Below, piece after piece: positions 35,335-48,343 of a stretch of 64,000 bases of DNA. This DNA is from Heterobasidion occidentale (Eukaryota > Basidiomycota > Agaricomycetes > Russulales > Bondarzewiaceae): the NCBI GenBank assembly GCA_039111635.1, contig JBCAQO010000009.1:992001-1056000 (forward strand). Direction: 5' to 3'. The first letter of the stretch is position 1; each line of letters begins with the position of its first letter. Both the position numbers and the translations under genes were made by a program. Under the pieces are notes generated by a model. That model was not told where the DNA came from. It did not search any database and worked only from the letters and a program-made list of their open reading frames with translations.

Positions 35335-36712
35335 AGCTGAAGAAAGCATCCTCGACTGCTATCTCTGCTCGGTAATTGTGAGGCCCGAGGTCTCGGAACG
35401 ATTGAATATACGAACAGTCGGTGTACAGAGTGCAAGATATGTGTATTTCGCATGTGAGGTACTTCGTGTTGTATTTTGTGGTAGCGATCCATCCTGGCTG
35501 CCCTGAACCCTAATTATTGCGATGTTTTCGATCACTTCAATCCGCACATGGAGGAAAGGGCCTTGTTGTGACGCTGTACGGGAATATGGCGCTCATAACT
35601 TCCTAAGTACGATGAGGCGGAAGGCAGAGGCTTTCGTCAGAATATCCCAAATCAAGGCCAAAATTTATGAGCCTGATGTTGTATCTAGTATCTGGTGAAT
35701 GTCAGATCTGAAAGGCGCCTGGAAGTGCGAGGAGTTGCTGGGTGTTGAGGCCTGGAACCTAGTAGGCTTCCAAGGACCTGGATCTGTGAAGTCAACGGGC
35801 GCGTCTGCGAGACAAGGTTCCAATGTCTATGCCTTCCAAGTCATGGAGAGCCGCCTCCCCAGAATGCCTTTAATGAGATTGAGGAAGCTAGGCAAAAAGG
35901 GGAAATACGAGTCCAAAAATAATTGATATGGAATGCAAGGCGACTGACCAAGTTTTGCACATCTCTGCCCATGCAAGTCCTAGCTGAAGCAGTGGAGAAG
36001 AATAAGTGCGGCTTCGTGAACCCGTTCCGCGAAATGGATTACTCACATCGCGACGCAGCGTATAGAGCTAGAAGGCTACAGAAATAGAATCTCGCTAGGT
36101 AGAAATCTCGCGGCACTGGCCGGCACGGGCTGGTGTGAGAGCTTGACGCAACCTGCAATAAACCGAAAGGGTCTGCTAGAGGAGGAGAGTACAGAGTATA
36201 CTCAACATGATGGAAAGCTCGACGGAAGTTCAGGATTCAGGAAGGTGGTCATCAGCTCGTGAACGATATTGTCAAAACAATGAATTTCCGACCTTCACCG
36301 TCTACAAACTGCGAGGTATGACACTAAAAGTACATCCCTTCTTTCCCCGTCGGATCAACCGCTGGATGAAGGACACAGAGACGGGTCTCAAACAAATATA
36401 TAACACCGAGAAGATGGATAGCGACAACGACGAGAAGGTCAAATGCAGACAGACGAGAGAGCAGCTGGAATCCCCAAGACATCCAGACGAAAGGGCGTTA
36501 GAACGGCACAGAAAATAAAGATGAGAAGGGGTGGAAAGATTGATCTCTGATATTTTACCGTACATGTGTATGTATGAACAAAATGAAATGTGATTGTTTG
36601 GTCCGCGGGAGGGTCGTGACGAGAGAAGGAAAAACAAGTGGAAGTACGGCCAGAGGCTCAGATCTTGGAAGTATCGTAATCTTGTATTGATGAATCGCGG
36701 GGAGCAAGAAGG
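35335..36712. other. convergent intergenic, MFS to MAPK
   Basis: Both neighbours end here. The longest ORF is 103 codons (36207-36518, plus), charged and without a domain. No gene is supported. Confidence 0.45.
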
Positions 36713-38349
<1,637 letters not shown>

Positions 38350-39268
38350 GTTCGTGTACGGAGAGCGAGGGATGTGGTGGGAGGAAGGGAGAGAGGAACA
38401 AGGGCGACTCGAGGAACCCGCTGGAATGAACAACAAAAGGAGCTGTTATAGAAGTCACCGCATTTCCTGTTTCGGGACGATTCCAAAGGAAATCAGGATT
38501 GTGCCGCTTATGAAATACAAGTCGTCCTCGCCATGACAATGCCTGACAATCCTCTCGTCGTCAAGCCTCTCCATCGCCCAGATCACCTCGTCGCGAACAG
38601 TCGTTCTCTGCGCCTTCAGCTTGTCTATCTGCTTCTTGATCCCACGGCCTGATTCCCCTTCATACCTGTCTCGAGATGTCTCGAGTCGATCGGCATGATG
38701 CAGGCGTGCGCCCCTTAAATCAGTCTCCGCAAAATTTGATAGGAACCCCTTCGAGTTTCAAACTGTAGGAGCGTGGGCTGAGAAGATTGTTGGACCTACA
38801 ATGTTTTGTCTCCTCTGATCAGATGCTGTCTGGCCAAGAGACTTACGCGAATGTTCTGACAATTCTCACACATCGCTCAGGAGGTTCGGATCAAGCTCCG
38901 TTCACCATTCGATGGAATGCGGCTCCCCGACGATCAAGATCAGAATCCATTGAAGCGATTTGACCCAAAATACCTAGTTTCGTACAGATTTTGGGCAAGA
39001 AACATGATGAAGCTGGCTCACGTGACTGAAGCGTGTCTCTTATGTTTGTGTTTGGTGACTGTTGATGCGCGCTGAGTCGATCGTTGCGGTTCCGACGCCT
39101 TGTGGCGCGCGTCGTGGTCTTCAATCTCCACCATCGTCTTTGTTCTTCTTGTTTTCTTTCTTGCTCTCTTTGCATCTATTTCTCCTACAACTCACATTTA
39201 TCCTTCTTCAACTAATCTTAGCCACACAACCTCAACAGAATCTCATCATCATCTCATCCAGCCCGAAC
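38350..39268. promoter_or_regulatory. divergent promoter region between MAPK and rad52
   Basis: About 920 bases with no gene, between the minus-strand kinase start (38349) and the plus-strand rad52 start (39269). The rad52 side is T/C-rich from about 39120 (repeated CTTCTTG and TTTCTT). I found no clear MCB or pheromone-response element. Confidence 0.5.
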
Positions 39269-41128
39269 ATGTTTTCGGTGCCACAGACACCGCAGGCTCC
39301 TCACTCGTTCGCTCAGCACCCGTCCTCGTTGAATGAAACAAAGCCGGATATTCCAGAGCTGGACGCTTCTCGAGTGTCGCAGACTGCAGTCATTCAGGCG
39401 AAGCTGAATCGGCGGCTGGGTCCGGAATACGTCTCACAACGTCCTGCGCCAGGTGGGGGACCTAAACTCACGTATGTCGAGGGTTGGAAAATCATTGGGC
39501 TAGCAAACGAGGTTTTTGGGTATAATGGGTGGAGCTCGTCTATAATGAACGTGACTACGGACTATTGTGATATGTGCGAAGAGACAAAAAGGTATAGTGT
39601 TGGAGTCACAGCGATGATCAAAGTGACGTTGCGGGATGGGACGTCCCACGAGGATGTGGGCTATGGAACTGCTGATAATCTAAAGAGCAAGGGCGCTGCC
39701 CTGGACAAGGTGAGTCCTGAATGGAATTATTTTCTGATTCCGTATGCAGGAGTTGATTATATACATTCAGGCCAAGAAAGAGGCTGTTACGGACGGGATG
39801 AAACGCGCTTTGAGAAACTTTGGCAATCTTCTTGGTCTATGTCTATATGAAAAGTCTTTTGCCCAGGAAGTCGTGAAGATAAAGGCTCCACCGCCAGTGA
39901 GTACCGTTGTGCCACTCCACCCAAACAGCTAACGAGATCGACTCAAATCGCGCACCTAGCCAAAGATTGATAAAACAGACCTTCACCGACGCCCAGAGTA
40001 CGAAACTAATGTCTCGACGTCAACTGATACCTCAAGTGCTAGACAACCTGCGCCACCAGCAGATTACCCCATACCACAATCAAAGCCACATGGGCAGGAA
40101 GATATCAAACCCATTCCCCCACAAGGGGTGAACGGAGCGGTGCATTCAAATGAGAGAGGCAGGGCACCACAGACTCCCATGAACGGTTCAGGAGTAAATT
40201 ACGGTGTCCGTAATCTGGGATTAAACACTCCAAACGAGACTCCAGCATCGAACAAGTATCCCACTCGCTCTGTCCAACCTCAGCCTCAAGTACAACGTGC
40301 GGCTCAGGCAATGCCACCTCAATTTTATCCGCCTCCTCGACAGCCATCTTCAGTTTCAAAGGCACCACCGCCGCCCCGTGCCGAGCGTACCGTCACGTTC
40401 GCCGCTCCTGCACGACCACCTGCTGTCGTCACCCCACCAAAACCTCAAGATGTGGAAGAAACCATTGACAATGCCGACGACTTCTTCACGTCGGAAGATG
40501 ATGCGCTGTTCGCCGCGCTTGACTTCGCCGCTGTCGATGGCCTCTCAGAATTGAACACGGCCAGTGCCAGTGACAGCGCGCACGCCAGTACCAACAACAG
40601 TTCCAAAGGGAACGATTCAATGAAGACATTGGGGGGTAGCACATCAAATAAGGCCGCTGATGGAGGTGTTGGCGCAACCTCCTCGACCACGAACTCCGAC
40701 TCAAATGGTGCGGTCTTTCGTGCGGCAACTGCGTCTGCATCCATGGGAGAATTTAGGTTCCCGCCTGGCATGGTATGATCTGCCATCGCATGCATATATC
40801 CGTATATGCGCGTTGTCTGACTCGATCTGGTGCTATAGACCCCGGTTGGCAACGGCAATCGTCCGTTTGTTCCCCCCGCGGCTCAGCGGGGCCCTCCGGG
40901 CGCAACTTCATCGTCAACCATCGGTGTGAAGCGACCCGCGGAAGCTATGCTGTAAGTCATCTCAGTACGTATACCCCGTCATATTTGTTGATTCGGCCGC
41001 AGGCCACCTAGGCGCCCGGGACAAGGGATGGGTCTTGCGCAACAGCAGACGGGGGGGAATCGCATAGGCCGCCGTTGTCGAATCTGGAGGTGGGAGCGAG
41101 CGGGGATGTGAAACGCTTGAGGCGGTAG
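39269..41128 (+). CDS. rad52: DNA repair protein Rad52
   Basis: Exons about 39269-39709, 39771-39896, 39960-40772, 40839-40951 and 41003-41128. The Rad52/22 core is near-complete: LNRRLGPEYVSQRPAPGGG, LTYVEGWKIIGLANEVFGYN, RDGTSHEDVGYGTADN, SKGAALDK then AKKEAVTDGMKRALRNFGN. The central region contains LHRRPEYETN. The C-terminus is Pro/Ser-rich with TIGVKRPAEAML. Rad52 loads Rad51 and anneals single strands in recombination. The frame breaks at a seven-G run (41051-41057): adding one G turns the reading into ESHRPPLSNLEVGASGDVK and ends at 41128, matching fungal Rad52 tails; the uncorrected frame ends at 41110. The start has no alternative nearby ATG. Confidence 0.93.
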
Positions 41129-41595
41129 AGATAGAGGTTTGCCGGATGTACGATGGAGTACGCACAGACACGATTGACCATGTGTATCAGTGAGCGGGGT
41201 CGGGGCGAGACAGACCTTTGTGTATTTCTAGTTCGCACTATGTATACGTTACTTGTGTTCACACCTTCTTGATACCTTTTGATAGTTAATGGTGTAATGA
41301 TGATAGGCGCCAGAGCGCACTATACTCAATTTGCTATTCTCTAGTCGAGCGCGACGTCCATTGGGATGGCCGACCTTTTTGGAAAGGTGTTATTTGAATC
41401 ATTGTGACAACATTCAGACTGAGCTAAAATATACTAGTACAACACCAACAAAACAAGACCAAAGACCGATGTCCAAGAGAGCAAGTAGGATGTCGAAAAA
41501 ATGAACGGATACAGGTACATCCGTCTGCATTACAGGCAACAGACGATCGCTCGATGAAATAACGCGCATACATGCGCGTTGCGCCATCCGATCCA
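41129..41595. other. convergent intergenic, rad52 to P450
   Basis: About 470 bases holding 3' UTRs of both genes. No gene seen. Confidence 0.5.
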
Positions 41596-43707
41596 TCAGA
41601 GCTCGAACTTCTCGAGCACCTCGACGACCTTGTCGTGGCGAGGAGTGATCCTGATCCTGAAAGGCACTGGCGACCGACCCGACTGGCCGTCGTACTCCCT
41701 GAGGTCGATCGGCTCGCCGGGGATTTCACGCATGTCGAACGCCCAGAGCATGCGCGAGATGGTGAGCCAGATCTCACGCTCGGCGACGATCTTCCCGGCG
41801 CAGATGCGGCGGCTATGGACGGGGCAGTTTCTGAGCTCTGCGGGCCAGCAGGAGGCGCGAGGAAGGAGAGGTTGAAGACACTTACCCCACCCCGAACATC
41901 CAGTGGTCCCGCTGGTACGGGTCTGGCAGGTTGGCGCTCTCCGCTGATGTGAGAGTATCTCCGATATAGCGGTCCGGCTAAAAGGGCACTGTGAGCGTCA
42001 TGATGGACTGTGAAGAGACGGTATATGTTACGTTGAAAGTGAACGGCTCTGGATGGCGTTGCTCGTTGAAGTGCATTGTATAAGTATTGCAGATCACGAC
42101 CGTGTCCTTGGGGATGAACTTCCCCTTGTATGTAAAGTCTTCAGAGACAGCATGAGGCGTCCCGAGCCAGAATGGATTGTGGACGCGTTCAACCTTGGTA
42201 TATTTTCCAGCTCAAATGGCCGCAAGGGGCGGAAGCACACGACGAACCTCTTTGATGATGGCGCGGCAGTAAGGCAAGTTGGGTTCGTCCTCGACGGCGG
42301 GGAGGCGATCACGCCCCACCACGCGATCAAGCTCTTCTTGGGCCTTCTTCTGGACGGCGGGATAGGCGGGTATGAGGGCAGAGAACCATTGCATTATGCC
42401 CGCTGTCTGTCGTCAAAGCACCCTGTCAGTTCAGGCTAGGGGTCGTGATATGCGTGAGGGACGGGGGCTTACGGTTTCTACCCCGCCAATCATGAATGCA
42501 GACGCCAGAATGGCCATGTCAAGATCGTCCAAGCCCTCTTTCTCTCGGGACTCGACCATGCTCTTTGCCGCACAGTCCGGAACTGGCGTGCCCTCCTTCA
42601 GCTGCGCCTCAATGTCCTTGACCATACCTCCGTAAGTCTCGATGAGCTCCTTGTGGAGTTTGATCCCCCGGGAGCGCATGGACGTCGGCAGATGTTGAAG
42701 AAGAGGGACGAAGTCGACAAGGTTCGACACGGGCCCCGTACAGTTCCTAATACGCAATATCGATGTGAGCACATGGCGAGCCCGGACTCCCACTCGAGAT
42801 ATAAAAAAAGGAAAGAATCGTATTACATGAATTCACGGCTTAGTCTGAGAGCCAAGCTGACGAGCGGGTGGTCTAGGCTGTCTGTCCGCATCCCAAACAC
42901 GATGGTCAGCATATTGTTGAGTGAGCACCGCCCGGCGTGCGGCTATATTCCCGGAGATCAGAGACGTCAAGTGTGGGCGCCCGTGGGAGGATGCGTACCT
43001 GTGGGTTGATGGGGACGGCGCCCGCCTGACTGGCAATATACAAGTTCTTGATCATGGCGGTGGCCTCCCTATCGAGGACAGGGGTGTATCCGTCCACAGC
43101 ACGCTGGTGAAGCCAAGACCAAGCGATGCGACGGTGCTTTCGCCTAACAAAAAAAAACATGAACGTCACGAGACCCGGCGATATTTCGCGCAGGACGCTG
43201 ACCATCGCTCGTTGTACGGCGTCGCGGTGATCCCGCGCCCTTTGAAGATGGTCTGGCTCTTGATGAACATCTCTTTCCGAGACGAGAACACCGCGCCGTT
43301 CGTGACCATGAGGTCCTTGACGATCCTTGGGTCCGATACGACCACGAAGAGCTGGTTGCCGAGCCAGATGGAGTACATGTCGCCGAATTTCTTGGCCCAA
43401 TAGTCCAGCGTGAGCTCGGGGTAATGCGTGAGGAAGGGGAACGAGCCTGAGCACAGAGTTTGTTCATCAAAAGCGTTGAATAAATTCGCATCGCCCACGC
43501 ACCGACAAGGGGCATGCCCCATGGCCCATCAGGGATGGTATTCCCCTGTTTATCGACCATCCGGCGCCGAGGGATGATCTCAGACAGGAGGTAGAAAACT
43601 ACAGCCGCGACGGTTGCGAGTGCAGTGATGGACTGTGAATTAAGATATGTCTCCGAAAAGGCGCCATGAGGGAAATCCACGAGAGAATAATTCAATTGAA
43701 TGGACAT
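41596..43707 (-). CDS. cytochrome P450
   Basis: Starts MSIQLNYSLVDFPHGAFSE with a hydrophobic membrane anchor (ALATVAAVVFYLLSEII) and a Pro/Gly hinge (PDGPWGMPLVG). Further along are RKHRRIAWSWLHQRAVDGY (helix C), MIGGVET of the oxygen-binding I helix, ExxR in IKEVRRV, and NPFWLGTPHAVSEDFTYKG. The heme motif FGVGRRICAG is assembled across an intron and fits FxxGxRxCxG exactly. The end is HDKVVEVLEKFEL. It is an ER-anchored monooxygenase needing CPR. Wording resembles the large basidiomycete CYP5150-like families, but that family call is tentative. The splice after EVRR at about 42240-42190 was chosen because the unspliced frame stops. No frame break was required. Confidence 0.9.
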
Positions 43708-44389
43708 CGCGAAGAAGAGGACAGTGTGGAGCGGCGGCGGCTTTGACTTGAGGAGATTCACCTAACGGGCATCCCGTCTATATACCCCACAAACCTATAC
43801 TGCGCTCAAAGGAACAACCACACCCTTAACCACGTTCCGAAATGCGGAGGTCAATTTTAGGTCGGCGTCCCCGACACCTTGGTGTCAAAAGCTAGCACAC
43901 AGGGCGTCGCTGCAAGGCCCGCCAATGCCCTCACGGCGCCTGGGCAGTATGTGGTTTCGAATGGCCACATACGGCCTCGTTCCGTTTCGGAATGATATAG
44001 GGGCAGGAGGGTGGGAAACGGAGACAAGCGCAAGGTGCCAGAGTATGTATGTGAGCGTCGCGGAACGGAACAGAGCGGCTCTGGATTCGGTAAGTTTCAA
44101 GATATACGTTCAAGTCGCAGGTATGCGCTCTAAAACGGATGACGGGTTGAGCTTTGAGCGATTGTGCTGGTCGTAGAGAGAAACCGCTCACGTCTGACTC
44201 GGGATTTCGAGACCTTCTTGAGCAGATTTGTGACGTCGTTGGTGAGGGTACGAGAGGGCCTGCGAGCAGCCAAGCGACCGAAAGCGCCATCTTTCACACA
44301 GTCTACAGAAGCATGATACACAAGTACCTCCATCGCGAGCTTTCCCAGACGATGTAACATCTTCGCTCCGACTCGGATCCCCAGCAATG
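43708..44389. other. intergenic, P450 promoter side to repeat block
   Basis: The P450 promoter lies at the left. The rest has no supported gene. It appears single-copy, unlike the repeat block that follows. Confidence 0.4.
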
Positions 44390-45795
44390 TCGGATCCTTA
44401 GCGAGGCGAGCGGCAAAACACGTCGGGGGTCGGGTCGGGGACACATGACCATGCCTCACAGGGGGGGATTGGCGACGAACGTGAACCAAGAGCGCACCGA
44501 TCCTACATGCCCGTCGCCGCCGAGTGTCAAGCGCGCGCGCAGCAGTTGCGGGGGAGCCTGTGTGGCGCTAGATCAGATCCCCTCGGGCGCTCTGGACGGC
44601 GTGTTTCTGTTTTGGAGCGGGCGAGATCGTGCGCGGCGATCCGATCCGCGACGTCTCTGCGATTACGGTGCATACCAGTATCGGGTCGAGTTTCACTCTG
44701 TTCGATTTTTTTAAAACATGGCGGAGGCAGGGGGAGTGGAACATGGGTGCGCGATGAAGGACTGCAACTGCCGTTTTTAGAGATCGACTGGGACGTGTGC
44801 TTTGTGAGTCTGATTGATGCCTATGGAGAGCTGAGGTCGTTCCTGGAAGGCTGCAGTTTCGGTCCAGGGCGAACGATCAACACCGACTAGGGCAATAAAA
44901 CGACGAGTTTAATGAATTTTGTATGAGGCCGCCGCAAACCTTAAAACGCGTCTACAACAGGCGGTCGAGCGGGCAGGCTGGTCAGGCCCTCGGGTCCGTC
45001 CCGCCTCCCGTACCTCTGCGTACATACCCGCGGATCAGGCCGTGGCGCCGTCCGACTGACCCGCGAGCCTCTCTGCCGCTCCGGACCGCCCCCTTCGTTC
45101 GCTCGGGGCCCCGTTCAAACACTCCATAGCATCCTACGTGCCTCGGAGCCCCAGAGGCTGAATGGAAGCCGGCCAAAGCAAAGCGCGTCAGTCCAAACTC
45201 CGCGGCGAGGGACCCAGCGCGCGCCCTGCCTGCCTGCCTTTGACCCCGAGACGAGCTACGCGCACAGGATCATGCACACGCTTGAACCGAGCCCTCAATC
45301 CACGGATAGAAGCGCTGCAGAGACGACGAATAACAGCGTCCCTAGACGATAAGGACGTCGGCGGACGTTCGTCCACCCGCGTGCGCGCCACGGGAGCGGG
45401 ATGCTGGACACGCTTCGCGAGCGGCCGCTGTGATGATAGTGGCCGCCACAAAATCTAGAGCGGGGCCGTGCGCATCCCGAGAGCCTAGACAGCACGGAGA
45501 AGGACCCGGCGCGGGCGCTTATACACTGCACACGCCGAACCGAGCAGCGGCCTGCAGCGGCCTTCGACCCTCGACGCCTCCTCCTCCTCCTCCTCGAAGC
45601 GGGATGCAGATCCGCGACCGCGCGAGCCCATCGTCCTTCCCTCGCGATTGCTTCGTGCAGCTGCGGTCGACCCACACGGACCCACACACGCGCACACAGA
45701 TACCTCACACCCAGCTGCGCGTTATCACACCCGCGCGTCCCACTCACCGTCGTCGGTAGTGAAGCAGGAGGCGTCCGAAGCGTCGTGTCCAATCC
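44390..45795. repeat. GC-rich segmental duplication, copy A
   Basis: This block is homologous by eye to copy B downstream. Sub-blocks: A1 about 44400-44700 (with AGCCTGTGT..CGCTAGATC and CCCCTCGGGCGCTCTGGAC), A2 44735-44955 (GAGAGCTGAGGTCGTTCCT), A3 44955-45110, and A4 45190-45790 (GGATAGAAGCGCTGCAGAG, ACGCTTCGCGAGCGGCCGCT, CCCGAGAGCCTAGACAGC). No reading frame carries a recognisable domain in either copy. No terminal repeats or target duplication were recognised, so the nature of the element is unknown. Confidence 0.8.
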
Positions 45796-47600
45796 GCGAC
45801 ATCGCTGCGGCGACGACGTACACCAGAAGCGGGTCTCGTGCGTCACTCAGTTCCACTGAGAGCTGGACGCAGGCTAAGCAGAATGTTGGTGCGCGATGAA
45901 GCAAAGCGCGTCGGGGGTCGGGGACGCATGACCACGCCTCACAGGGAAAAAGGGGGGGGAAGGGGGGAGGGGAAGGATAGACAGGCGACGAGCCCGAACC
46001 GAGAGCGCGCGGATCCTGCATGCTCGTCGCCACTGCCGAGTTTCGAGCGCGCGCGCGCGCGCAGCAGTGGCGAGGGAGCCTGTGTAGCGCGAGATCAAAT
46101 CCCCTCGGGCGCTCTGGACAGCCTGCTTCTGCTTTAGAGCGAGCGGGATCGTGCGCGGCGATCCGATCCGAGCGCGACGACGCGTGTTAGAAGCGGGTCG
46201 AGGGCGTCGCTCGATTCTACTGAGAGCTGGACGCAGGGGGGGGGGGCAGAATATCGGTGCGCGATGAAGCGGGGGCCGGGGACAGGCTGTCGCCGAGTTT
46301 CGAGCGCGCGCGCGCAGCAGCAGTGGCGAGGGAACCAAATCGGGTCGATTTTTTTTTCCATCTGTTCAATCGAAAAGCGTCGGGCGCAGGGGAACAGAAC
46401 ATGAGTGCGCGATGAAGGATCGTTCGTGCCGTTTCCGGAGATCAACTAGGACATGCGCCTGTGCTCGGCGAGTCTGATTGATGTCTATGGAGAGCTGAGG
46501 TCGTTCCTCGAAGGCTGTAGATTCGCTCTAGGGCGAACGCTCAACACCGCCTGGGGCGATACGATGACTCGTCAATGAACGTCTGTCTGGGGCCGCCGCG
46601 AACCTTGAAACGCATCTATAACAGCAGAGCAGGGCGGCGGGTGCTTTTGCCGCGGAGTTGGGACTGAAGCCATTCGCTTTGGCCAAGGGCTCCGAGACAC
46701 GCAGAATGCAGCGGTGTGTGTGTGTGTGTGTGTGTTTGAGCGAGGAGGGCGGTCCGGAGCGAGCGGGCAGGATCGCGAGTCAATCGGACAGCGCCACGGC
46801 CGCAGTGATCCGCGGGTATGTACAGTGCGCAGACGCACGGGAGGCGGGACGGACCCGGGGGCCTGACTAGCCTGCATGCTCGCTCGAACGCCCTGCACGC
46901 TTGACTTTGACTCCAAGACGAGCTGTGCGCACAGGGTGATGCACACACATCGATCGAGAGCCTGCTCCGAGCGAGCGCCGGCCTATGTGTGTGTCCCTCG
47001 TACGTGCGAGGCCGCAGAGAATCCGTGCGCTATGCATGGGGAACCTCCAGCGCCGGCAGATGCTGAGGCCGGGACGTCGGCCAAGGGCGGGGATGCACGG
47101 ATAGAAGCGCTGCAGAGGCGGCCCACAATATAACGGCGTCCTCTCGACGATAAGTAGGTCGGCGGACGGTCGTCCACCCACGTGCGCGCCACGACGGGCC
47201 CGAGCGAGATGCCAGACACGCTTCGCGAGCGGCCGCTGTGATGGTAGTGGCCGCCACAAGATCTAGAGCTGGACCGTGCATCCCGAGAGCCTAGACAGCG
47301 CGGAGAGGGACCCGGCGCGGGCATTGTACACTGTACACGCCGAGCCGAGCAGCGGCCTGAAGCGGCCTGCAGCGGCCTTCGATCCTCGACGCCTCCTTGA
47401 CGCCTCCTCCTCCTCGAAGCGGCACCGCAGATCCGCGATTGCGCGATTGCTTCGCGCAGCTGCGGCCGACCCGCCCACACAAACCCACACGCGCGCACAA
47501 ATAAGTTCCGGCACGCGCGAAGCTGCTGCACGTTATCAGACTCGCGCGCTCCACTCACGACTCGTCGTCGTCGGGAGCGAGGCAGCGGGGATCCGGAGGG
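45796..47600. repeat. GC-rich segmental duplication, copy B, with inverted part and extra core repeats
   Basis: B1 about 45900-46160, a partial extra core at 46160-46340, B2 46390-46630 and B4 46880-47590 match copy A in the same orientation. About 46740-46895 matches A3 as the reverse complement (GGGAGGCGGGACGGACCC here, GGGTCCGTCCCGCCTCCC in A). A motif around GAGAGCTGGACGCAG followed by GGTGCGCGATGAAGC recurs at about 45858 and 46215. Copies differ by many substitutions and indels, so the duplication is old. Confidence 0.8.
46711..46737 (+). repeat. GT microsatellite
   Basis: About ten GT dinucleotides at the left border of the inverted part of copy B; this run is absent from copy A. Confidence 0.85.
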
Positions 47601-48343
47601 GTTTCTCCTGACTGCCCGTCCGATCCTGGAAGGAAGCCGCGAAGCAGGCAGCGCGTGCGGGCCTGGGCTGGGCCACAGAAGTGCACAGCTGTGCGTGCGG
47701 GGCAGCGGGCACGCGCGGCGCGGGCCCGATATTGTGGGTCCACGCGCGCGCAGCGTCCATATCTGCGCGCGTGGGTCCCCGCGCGGGGTGTGACTTGGAG
47801 GACGGTGCGCGCGCGTGAGAGCCCGGAGGGTTGGGCAATGGGCGAGGACGGTGGCTGAGCTGAGGCGGGAAGCGGCGACGCGCACGGGAGTTGGGCTCGA
47901 GGGCGGTTGGGGTTGAGCGAGCGAGGGCTGATCCCTGCGCGCAGAAGGTCCAACGGAAGCTGCGCACGCGAGGACCTGCGCGGCTCTGGTGGACAGGCGG
48001 CGGAGATAGCCGGGGGTTGTGGCGGGGAGTTCGGGCGGGAAAGTTTTGTGTGGTGAGGTGTCGCGGTCGGGGTCCAGCTCTGACTCTCTCTCTCGTCCTC
48101 CTCCTCCTCGCCCTCGTCGCACTCACTCCACTCTCAACCACTCACTGTATTCTCACCCAGCCCCCGTCTCTGTCTCCTCGTCGCGCTTAGACCCTCTCTT
48201 CTGTTCTTCCTAGTGCCCGTGCTTGTCCTTCGCTGTCTTTCGCATTCGCATATTCACAGTCAGCCCTCTCCTCTCCTCTTTCTCTCGCTCGAGCACTTCT
48301 CACCCACACACACCCACGCAGTTCCACCACCCACTCCACCATC
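47601..48343. promoter_or_regulatory. upstream region of the G3BP-like gene
   Basis: G-rich at left; from about 48070 to the ATG the plus strand is strongly C/T-rich (repeated CTCTCTCT, TCCTCCTCCTC, CACCCACACAC), typical of a highly expressed basidiomycete gene. No gene is supported: the long minus-strand open frame here is a product of GC content. Confidence 0.5.

Noticed and set aside
36207..36518. 103-codon plus-strand ORF between the MFS and MAPK genes
   Set aside because: Charged, without domain or splice structure, and situated among converging 3' ends.
44390..47600. Interpretation of the two GC-rich copies as LTRs of a retroelement
   Set aside because: There is no internal coding region between them, no TG..CA ends and no target duplication visible, and one part is inverted.
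46983..48141. Long minus-strand open frames (up to about 379 codons) across copy B and the upstream region of the G3BP-like gene
   Set aside because: The DNA is so GC-rich that stops are rare on both strands. The reading is low-complexity, matches no domain, and is not preserved in copy A.
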